Source: Terriglobales bacterium (GTDB taxonomy: Bacteria; Acidobacteriota; Terriglobia; Terriglobales; Acidobacteriaceae). Taken from it: a stretch of DNA of 5,219 bases. The position numbers and the translations under genes are program-made. Below the pieces are notes generated by a model, which did not search any database, was not told the DNA's origin, and worked only from the letters and a program-made list of their open reading frames with translations. Position 1 is the stretch's first letter. Each line of letters starts with the position of its first letter. Positions 1-5,219 of the stretch are shown piece after piece. The stretch lies in NCBI GenBank assembly GCA_019241735.1, contig JAFAWN010000198.1:1-5219 (forward strand), read 5' to 3'.

Positions 1-608
1 CCGCCGCGGACAAGTCAGCCGCACTCGGCTTGCTGCAGTTGGCTCTGGCGAAAGGCGGGGCCGCGATGGCTTCCGCTGATGCGGCCAGCAAAGCCAGCAA
101 AGAAGAAAGCATCTATTTTCGAGCCGGCCGCGTGTACCTAGAGACCGGACAGGATTCCAGGCTGCGTCCGATCACTGCGGATTTGGCTGCCCGGGCATCG
201 CATGATGCCCATGCTTATGCCAAGATTCTCGACGCCGAATCAAAACTGAGACACGGAAATGCGCAGGCTGCCATCGAGACTCTTCAGGAGGCGCAGAAAA
301 TCGCCGACATGTGGCTGACGCACTTCGATCTTGGCCTCGCCTATCTCCAGGCTGGGCAATTCCCCGAGGCATCTTCGCAATTCGACGCCTGTTTGAAGCG
401 CAAGGGAGAAGCGACAGCAATTTTCCTCGACGATGTGCCCAGCTACCACTTCTTTCCCCCGGTTTATTACTATCAGGGACGCGCGCAGGAAGGAATGAAG
501 AGCGGCGGTGCAGCGGATTCCTATAAAACGTTTCTGGCGCTGAAGAAGGATTCCAAAGATGATCCGCTGGTAGAAGACGCGAAGAAGCGCCTGGCGGTAT
601 CGAAGTGA
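1..608 (+). CDS. TPR-repeat protein, C-terminal part (5' end outside window)
   Basis: The reading frame is open from base 3 to the TGA at 606-608, giving 201 visible residues; no start with a ribosome site is visible, so the gene begins upstream. The protein is helical and built of degenerate tetratricopeptide repeats: roughly visible residues 36-65 (with YFRAGRVYLETGQ), 71-100 (HGNAQAAIETLQEA), 103-134 (THFDLGLAYLQAGQFPEA) and 154-181 (YYYQGRAQEGM...SYKTFLALKK). TPRs are protein-protein interaction scaffolds. The tail (DVPSYHFFPPVYYYQGRAQ, then DPLVEDAKKRL) resembles, from memory, the C-termini of large acidobacterial TPR proteins that carry an N-terminal Ser/Thr kinase or winged-helix domain; that domain would lie outside the window, so this is only a suggestion. 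No membrane segment or catalytic motif is visible. It is convergent with the response-regulator gene, 41 bp apart, so probably functionally separate from the genes that follow. Confidence 0.85.
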   Translation, partial: AADKSAALGLLQLALAKGGAAMASADAASKASKEESIYFRAGRVYLETGQDSRLRPITADLAARASHDAHAYAKILDAESKLRHGNAQAAIETLQEAQKIADMWLTHFDLGLAYLQAGQFPEASSQFDACLKRKGEATAIFLDDVPSYHFFPPVYYYQGRAQEGMKSGGAADSYKTFLALKKDSKDDPLVEDAKKRLAVSK

Positions 609-649
609 GAGAGTGACCGAAGCATTTGGCTGCCCGGTGAGCCCCCCGC

Positions 650-2045
<1,396 letters not shown>

Positions 2046-2053
<8 letters not shown>

Positions 2054-2984
2054 TTGTTTTTGCCTTATCGCCGCGGATGACAGGAACCGGCACAATGAAA
2101 GAAAACTTGCATCCCGCTCCCTGCTCACTCTCCACCCAGATCTTGCCGCCCATGCCATTGACCAGCCGGCGCGCAATGGCGAGGCCGAGCCCCATGCCTT
2201 CCGACTGATTTGGTCCCTGCGGCAGCCGGAAAAAGTCGTCGAAAACTTCGATGTGATACTCGGCAGGAATCCCCGGCCCGGTGTCGGAAACACTTACCTT
2301 CACCGAATTAGGCTGGGTATTCGATCGCTGCCGCCGGTCCTGGACCACCCCCGGCACGTTGGCGGAGCGCCGCTCCCACATGTAGGGCTCCGCGTGCAGC
2401 CAGACGGTCCCGCCGGACAAGGTGAACTTCGAGGCATTCTCCAGAAGGTTTGAAACCACCCGCTCCACCTTCGGCGCGTCGAAAGAAAATTCCGTAAGTT
2501 TGTCGTTGGCCAGAAAATACAGCGCCAATCCACGTTCCTGAAAGCGCGGAGACCATAGCCGGCATACTTCCGACAGGCAGGCATTCATGTCCCCGACCTG
2601 GCATCTCATCTTCATCTGGCCGGCCTGAAGAACGCTGAAGCTGAGAAAATCCTCAATGAAGTGCTGCAGGCGCTGGCCGCTCGCCCGCATGTCCCGGATC
2701 ACCTCGCGCTGCCGGTCATTTAACGTGCCAAGTTTCTCGCTCTGCAGCAGTTCGGCGTAACCGTTGAGGATGGCGAGCGGGGTCTTCAGGTCGTGGGCCG
2801 CCGAGCCTAGCGCATTCGTGGTTCGCGCAAATTGTTCGCGTAATTGCACATAATCCTGCACCGTCTGCCGGCAGTCGGGGTTGGCACAACCGCTCTTTGG
2901 GTCAATGTGCGACGTCTGCGGCGAACCATCGACTGCAGGATCAGGCGCCGCCGAGAGACACGTTTTCTCAGGTGTTGCTGACAT
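2046..2984 (-). CDS. Soluble sensor histidine kinase
   Basis: This 312-aa protein is a histidine kinase without a transmembrane segment or recognisable PAS/GAF domain, so it should act in the cytoplasm. Residues 1-45 are a short N-terminus with C9 and a C33-ANPD-C38 pair. HisKA lies at about 50-120 with the phosphoacceptor H64 in HDLKTPL. The HATPase domain lies at about 165-300: N box with N179 and N183 (SNLLENASKFT), G1 box DTGPGIP 234-240, F box FDDFFRLP 248-255 and G2 box GMGLGLAIARR 263-273. All catalytic motifs are intact, so it should autophosphorylate and pass phosphate to the response regulator, whose ATG overlaps its stop by 8 bp. A charged stretch at about 201-226 enlarges the ATPase domain just before the G1 box. 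The ATG at 2984 is the only early start, but no clear Shine-Dalgarno precedes it. The sensed signal cannot be read; the cysteines make a redox or metal cue possible. Confidence 0.93.
2063..2067 (-). promoter_or_regulatory. Ribosome binding site of the response regulator
   Basis: TAAGG on the minus strand lies about 9 bases before the ATG at 2053, inside the last codons of the kinase gene. It supports the 2053 start over the open frame further upstream, and fits coupled translation from the kinase message. Confidence 0.5.
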
Positions 2985-3198
2985 GGTCTATAAGCTCGCG
3001 GTCTGCCAAAGAGGGAGGGGAAAACCTACAACCACATGAACCGGCTTCGGGAGAGCATCTTAGAGCGAGATTCTATGTGAAATGCTATGACACCACTTTT
3101 TGCCTGTCAACGGAAAAGGGCTCCAAAGTAGTCACTAAAGGCAAAGGCTTTCAGCTACTACCGCTTGCGGATCCAAAACCTGGAGAAAGCACCCGAGT

Positions 3199-3215
3199 TT
3201 GGCAACCCAGGTGCG
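3199..3215 (+). promoter_or_regulatory. Sigma-54 (-24/-12) promoter of the PilZ gene
   Basis: TTGGCAACCCAGGTGCG has the invariant GG-N10-GC spacing, a full TTGGCA -24 element and GTGC at -12 (consensus YTGGCACGRNNNTTGCW). Transcription would start near 3226, leaving a leader of about 25 bases that contains the AGAGG ribosome site before the TTG at 3251. Placement and match are both good. The -24 half is also part of an inverted pair, TTGGC 3199-3203 with GCCAA 3216-3220. Confidence 0.65.
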
Positions 3216-3240
3216 GCCAACAGGAATGTTAATCGACACT

Positions 3241-3245
3241 AGAGG
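3241..3245 (+). promoter_or_regulatory. Ribosome binding site that decides the PilZ start
   Basis: AGAGG lies 5 bases before the TTG at 3251. An in-frame TAA at 3230-3232 and the absence of ATG or GTG between it and the PilZ motif make this TTG the best start. Confidence 0.55.
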
Positions 3246-3250
3246 CATCA

Positions 3251-3631
3251 TTGATCCCCCAAAAGTCACGCTCGGAACGCCGCAAATGGCCGCGTTTACC
3301 CTTGGCCATCCCTGTTTTTGTCCGCAGTCGCGACGACAACGGCAAAGAATTCCTGGAGTTTGCCACCGCGCTTAACGTTTCCGCCGGAGGAGCCTTGGTC
3401 GCTGTTCGCCGCCCTTTGCCGCTTCCGGCACAGGTTTTGCTTGAGATTCCGAGTGCGCCACTGGGGACGACCGTTGCGCTCCCCAAGGTGTACCGGAACT
3501 TGCGAGCCAAGACGGTCCGTGCGACCCACGCCGAAGGCTTCACCCTCGTGGGGATCAAATTCTCCCAACCCCTCCTCCAGGATTCTGTACCGTTAGGTTC
3601 CCGCCGAAGGAAAGTTCCTTCCTCTGTGTGA
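3251..3631 (+). CDS. Single-domain PilZ protein, probable c-di-GMP receptor
   Basis: This 126-aa protein is essentially one PilZ domain. The c-di-GMP-binding signature is complete: RxxxR at R11-R15 (RKWPR), followed by [D/N]xSxxG at N42-G47 (NVSAGG), then alternating hydrophobic beta strands such as AQVLLEI (60-66) and FTLVGIKF (97-104). PilZ proteins change conformation on c-di-GMP binding and signal to motility, exopolysaccharide or regulatory partners. No membrane segment is present and the C-terminus is basic (GSRRRK). The start is TTG, supported by AGAGG five bases upstream and an in-frame stop at 3230. It is transcribed divergently from the kinase operon, from a good sigma-54-type promoter, and lies 169 bp before the orphan EBP gene on the same strand. 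The partner is unknown; the neighbouring EBP is the obvious candidate, by position only. Confidence 0.88.
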   Translation: MIPQKSRSERRKWPRLPLAIPVFVRSRDDNGKEFLEFATALNVSAGGALVAVRRPLPLPAQVLLEIPSAPLGTTVALPKVYRNLRAKTVRATHAEGFTLVGIKFSQPLLQDSVPLGSRRRKVPSSV

Positions 3632-3647
3632 AAAGTTTTTCCTCTGT
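3611..3647 (+). repeat. Imperfect tandem repeat across the PilZ stop codon
   Basis: AAAGTTCCTTCCTCTGT (3611-3627) is followed by AAAGTTTTTCCTCTGT (3632-3647), a period of about 21 bases. The first copy encodes the last residues of the PilZ protein, the second is beyond its TGA (3629-3631). It looks like a small local duplication; no function is evident. Confidence 0.6.
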
Positions 3648-3776
3648 CCACCTTGAGATTTGACCCGCCGCCGTCTGCAAACACAGTGCGCGCTTTTTGC
3701 CATGAAAAACTCAGCAACTTCATACGCGGTAATGGGTTAAGTGACAATTGAGTAATATTTTGCACAGCCGGTCAGT

Positions 3777-3793
3777 TTGGCTCTCAGGGTGCA
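3777..3793 (+). promoter_or_regulatory. Candidate sigma-54 promoter of the orphan EBP gene
   Basis: TTGGCTCTCAGGGTGCA has GG-N10-GC spacing, TTGGC at -24 and TGCA at -12, and shares TTGGC-N7-GTGC with the promoters at 3199 and 5082. The predicted start of transcription, about 3803-3805, falls on the ATG codons at 3801 and 3807, so the message would be nearly leaderless. That is the main weakness. A weaker alternative with a perfect TTTTGCA -12 but a poor -24 (TTGAG) lies at 3748-3764 and would leave a leader of about 26 bases. Confidence 0.42.
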
Positions 3794-3800
3794 CAACGTT

Positions 3801-4877
3801 ATGGCGATGGCAGTCACGAACTCAACCTCGGTCGGTAACCTGATTCAGTCCTTGGGGGAAATTCCTCCCGAGGAGATCGTCTTTGGTAAATCTGAGGCTA
3901 TGCAGGCCTTGCGCCGCCGCGTGGATAAAGTCGCCAGCGCCAACGTTCCCGTTCTTATAGAGGGTGAAAGTGGCACCGGGAAAGACATCATTGCCCGCTT
4001 GATCCACGCCTGCTCTCCTTGGAGAACCGGCCCCTACGTAAAGGTCAATTGCCCAGCCATACCCGGCACATTGCTCGAGAGCGAGCTGTTTGGCTATGAA
4101 AAGGGCGCATTTACCGGCGCCTACGGAGCCAAGCCTGGCCGGGTCGAAATGGCCCACCGCGGTACCCTGTTCCTGGACGAAATTTCCGAACTGGATCTCT
4201 CCCTGCAGTCTAAGTTGTTGCAACTATTGCAGGATGGCCAGTTTTGCCGTATCGGCGCCCAGGAAGACAAAAAAGTCGAGGTCCGCGTGGTATGCGCGAC
4301 CAACCGGAAACTCCAGGCCGAGATCGAAAGTGGCGGCTTCCGCGAAGACCTTTACTACCGGATTAATGTGGTAAACCTGCAAATGCCCCCACTGCGCGAG
4401 CGTCGCGGAGACATTAACGATCTGGTTGACTATTTCCTCGAGTGCTATAACCGGAAATACAACTGTCGCGCCAAGCCTTTATCGGATGATTTGCGGGCAA
4501 CGTTACAGAAATATCATTGGCCGGGAAACATCCGCGAGCTGGAGAACCTGATCAAGCGATACGTCATTCTGGGCAGCGAGGAAGCCATCGCAGGCGATCT
4601 GGTGGCGCGTGACCAGGAATATTTCACCCCGGAGATCGATTTAGACGGCCCTATCTCACTGAAAAAAGTGACCAAACAGGCGACTCATGAATTGGAGCGC
4701 AAGATAATCCTCAAAGTGCTGCAGGCGCACCACTGGAACCGAAAAAAGGCCGCTAAGGCACTGAGCATCAGTTATCGCGCTCTGCTCTATAAGATTCGCG
4801 ATGCCGGGCTTCCCCCGAACCGAACCTCGCGCCGCCGTCCGGTCACGACCGCAGCGACGGAAATTCCGCTGGATTGA
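3801..4877 (+). CDS. Orphan sigma-54 activator (AAA+ and Fis-type HTH, no receiver)
   Basis: Counting from the ATG at 3801 the protein has 358 aa. The AAA+ domain starts almost at once: Walker A GESGTGKD 55-62, GAFTGA 102-107, Walker B GTLFLDE 121-127, sensor N168, arginine-finger region REDLYYR 181-187, LRER 198-201 and WPGNIREL 240-247. A Fis-type helix-turn-helix lies at 313-337 (ending ISYRALLYKIRDAGL), followed by a basic tail (RTSRRR). All parts needed to remodel sigma-54 holoenzyme are present, but only about 27 residues precede the AAA+ fold, so there is no receiver, GAF or PAS domain. Such activators (PspF, HrpS) are constitutively competent and are controlled by level or by a partner protein. 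ATG 3807 is an equally possible start; a weak AGGGTG lies upstream of both. The frame is open back to a TTG at 3777, which overlaps the candidate promoter and is less likely. Regulation by the adjacent PilZ protein or directly by c-di-GMP, as in FleQ, is speculation. Confidence 0.94.
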   Translation: MAMAVTNSTSVGNLIQSLGEIPPEEIVFGKSEAMQALRRRVDKVASANVPVLIEGESGTGKDIIARLIHACSPWRTGPYVKVNCPAIPGTLLESELFGYEKGAFTGAYGAKPGRVEMAHRGTLFLDEISELDLSLQSKLLQLLQDGQFCRIGAQEDKKVEVRVVCATNRKLQAEIESGGFREDLYYRINVVNLQMPPLRERRGDINDLVDYFLECYNRKYNCRAKPLSDDLRATLQKYHWPGNIRELENLIKRYVILGSEEAIAGDLVARDQEYFTPEIDLDGPISLKKVTKQATHELERKIILKVLQAHHWNRKKAAKALSISYRALLYKIRDAGLPPNRTSRRRPVTTAATEIPLD

Positions 4878-4944
4878 TGCCAGCTCATTCTCTGCCGAAA
4901 CACACTAACTGTAGTAACATTGGTAATCGCTGCAAGGGTCCGTT

Positions 4945-4967
4945 TTTCCCGAAAAGGGAGGCTTTTT
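4945..4967 (+). terminator. Weak intrinsic terminator candidate after the EBP gene
   Basis: TTTCCC (4945-4950) can pair with GGGAGG (4956-4961), two of the pairs being G-U, around a GAAAA loop, followed by CTTTTT. It is 68 bases past the EBP stop. The stem is short and GGGAGG could instead be the ribosome site of the small ORF at 4974. A larger imperfect inverted repeat also brackets it: GTCCG (4938-4942) against CGGAC (4986-4990). Confidence 0.35.
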
Positions 4968-4973
4968 AACAAT

Positions 4974-5093
4974 ATGGAAAAGAACCGGACACAATGGTGC
5001 AGAGGTTTGCAGACCACCAAAAATTCATCTTCGGGATGCATGGCAAACCCTTTGTTTCCAATCGTGACATCAATTGGGGCTTTGGCAGCATGA
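4974..5093 (+). CDS. Possible 39-aa small protein
   Basis: An ATG at 4974 opens 39 codons ending at TGA 5091-5093. It is preceded by GGGAGG (4956-4961) with a 12-base spacer, the same sequence and spacing as before the gene at 5202. The peptide starts polar (MEKNRTQWC), has two cysteines (C9, C22) and ends hydrophobic (NPLFPIVTSIGALAA), too short to be a clear membrane helix. I recognise no family. Its stop codon lies inside the sigma-54-type promoter of the next gene, so it may be a chance ORF in a regulatory region. Confidence 0.22.
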   Translation: MEKNRTQWCRGLQTTKNSSSGCMANPLFPIVTSIGALAA

Positions 5094-5098
5094 GTGCC
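5082..5098 (+). promoter_or_regulatory. Sigma-54 (-24/-12) promoter of the last gene
   Basis: TTGGCAGCATGAGTGCC has a full TTGGCA -24 element, GG-N10-GC spacing and GTGC at -12. Transcription would start near 5109 and give a leader of about 93 bases before the ATG at 5202. It lies directly downstream of a sigma-54 activator gene, which strengthens the call. Confidence 0.62.
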
Positions 5099-5128
5099 CT
5101 AGGTAGTAGCGGTACCTGTGTTAGTTCC

Positions 5129-5149
5129 GGAGCTCGTTAATTCGACTCC
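5129..5149 (+). other. Hairpin in the leader of the last gene
   Basis: GGAG (5129-5132) pairs with CTCC (5146-5149) and, after one bulged C, TCG (5134-5136) pairs with CGA (5143-5145), leaving a TTAATT loop. CTCCC at 5146-5150 is also complementary to GGGAG of the ribosome site (5184-5188), so two alternative pairings are possible. No known riboswitch class is recognised. Confidence 0.3.
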
Positions 5150-5183
5150 CCCGGTAGACAGTTAAAAAATCGAAACCTACGTA

Positions 5184-5189
5184 GGGAGG
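5184..5189 (+). promoter_or_regulatory. Ribosome binding site of the last gene
   Basis: GGGAGG (AGGGAGG from 5183) precedes the ATG at 5202 by 12 bases, a strong match with a slightly long spacer. It overlaps the palindrome CCTACGTAGG (5176-5185). Confidence 0.6.
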
Positions 5190-5201
5190 CGGCAAAATAA
5201 T

Positions 5202-5219
5202 ATGTTAAAAAAATTACTC
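5202..5219 (+). CDS. Start of an unidentified gene (six codons visible)
   Basis: ATG at 5202 follows a strong GGGAGG site and opens MLKKLL before the window ends. Two lysines followed by leucines would fit the start of a signal peptide or a pilin-type prepeptide, but six residues cannot identify a family. It lies behind the sigma-54-type promoter at 5082-5098 and downstream of a sigma-54 activator gene, so it is the natural candidate for a target of the regulators here. Confidence 0.6.

Larger units (their letters stand above)
2985..3250. other. Divergent intergenic region between kinase and PilZ genes
   Basis: This 266-bp region separates the minus-strand kinase operon from the plus-strand PilZ gene. 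It holds the sigma-54-type promoter at 3199-3215 near its right end. Further left are small dyads: TTTGCCT (3099-3105) inverted against AGGCAAA (3139-3145), the palindrome TAGTCACTA (3129-3137) and AAAGGCTTT (3143-3151). These sit about 50-100 bp upstream of the promoter, a usual distance for enhancer sites, but each is short and none is proven. No convincing sigma-70 promoter was found for the kinase operon. Confidence 0.4.
4878..5201. other. 324-bp intergenic region before the last gene
   Basis: No long conserved gene is visible here. From left to right it holds a hairpin with a T-tract (4945-4967), a possible 39-aa ORF (4974-5093), a short sequence GTTTGCAGAC at 5005-5014 that also occurs reversed before the EBP gene, a sigma-54-type promoter (5082-5098), and a leader of about 93 bases with a hairpin (5129-5149), the palindrome CCTACGTAGG (5176-5185) and a ribosome binding site (5184-5189). 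The first 60 bases after the EBP stop show nothing I can name. Confidence 0.6.

Noticed and set aside
181..637. 14-base exact repeat ATTTGGCTGCCCGG at 181-194 and 624-637
   Set aside because: One copy is inside the TPR coding region and the other just after it. A single 14-base repeat in 5.2 kb is only mildly unlikely, and neither copy has the sigma-54 -12 element.
628..643. GGCT/AGCC hairpin in the 41-bp gap between the convergent genes
   Set aside because: Only four pairs with an 8-base loop and no T-tract on either strand, too weak to call a terminator.
2054..2293. N-terminal extension of the response regulator frame to 2293
   Set aside because: These 80 residues show no domain, lie over the kinase ATPase domain in another frame, and the receiver begins right after the ATG at 2053.
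2993..3009. Minus-strand TTGGCAGACCGCGAGCT with GG-N10-GC spacing before the kinase gene
   Set aside because: The -24 half is good but the -12 half (GAGCT) is poor, and the predicted start near 2982 would remove the kinase ATG at 2984-2982. Probably coincidental.
2897..3232. 111-codon plus-strand frame crossing the divergent intergenic region
   Set aside because: It begins inside the kinase gene on the opposite strand, covers the PilZ promoter, and its translation has no recognisable domain.
3229..3765. 178-codon minus-strand frame opposite the PilZ gene
   Set aside because: The plus strand has a complete PilZ motif; the antisense translation shows nothing conserved.

Overview
The window looks like a chromosomal piece of an Acidobacteriota-type bacterium (moderately high GC). 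That is a judgement from protein style, namely a TPR protein C-terminus, bacterial enhancer-binding proteins (EBPs) and a stand-alone PilZ protein. There is no rRNA or other phylogenetic marker, so the assignment is tentative. No tRNA, rRNA, CRISPR array, transposase or phage gene is visible.

Layout: (1) 1-608, plus strand, the 3' end of a gene for a tetratricopeptide-repeat protein. (2) 650-2984, minus strand and convergent with it, a two-gene operon: a soluble histidine kinase (2984-2046) followed, with an 8-bp ATGAGTGA-type overlap, by an NtrC-family response regulator (2053-650). (3) 2985-3250, the divergent intergenic region. (4) 3251-3631, plus strand, a small PilZ protein with an intact c-di-GMP-binding motif and a TTG start. 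(5) 3801-4877, plus strand, a second sigma-54 activator (AAA+ plus Fis-type HTH) with no receiver or other N-terminal sensory domain. (6) 4878-5201, a 324-bp region with a hairpin plus T-tract, a possible 39-aa ORF, a sigma-54-type promoter and a structured leader. (7) 5202 to the window end, the first six codons of another gene.

The main observation is that the three plus-strand genes (pilZ-type, orphan EBP and the truncated last gene) are each preceded by the same sigma-54 (-24/-12) signature, TTGGC-N7-GTGC, at 3199, 3777 and 5082. The two sigma-54 activators in the window share an almost identical recognition helix (ISY-x-ALLYKIR), so they may read the same enhancer sites. My reading is a compact sigma-54 circuit: a cytoplasmic kinase phosphorylates the NtrC-type regulator, which may drive the c-di-GMP receptor gene, the constitutive-type EBP and a downstream target gene. 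The parts are seen in the sequence; the wiring is inference.
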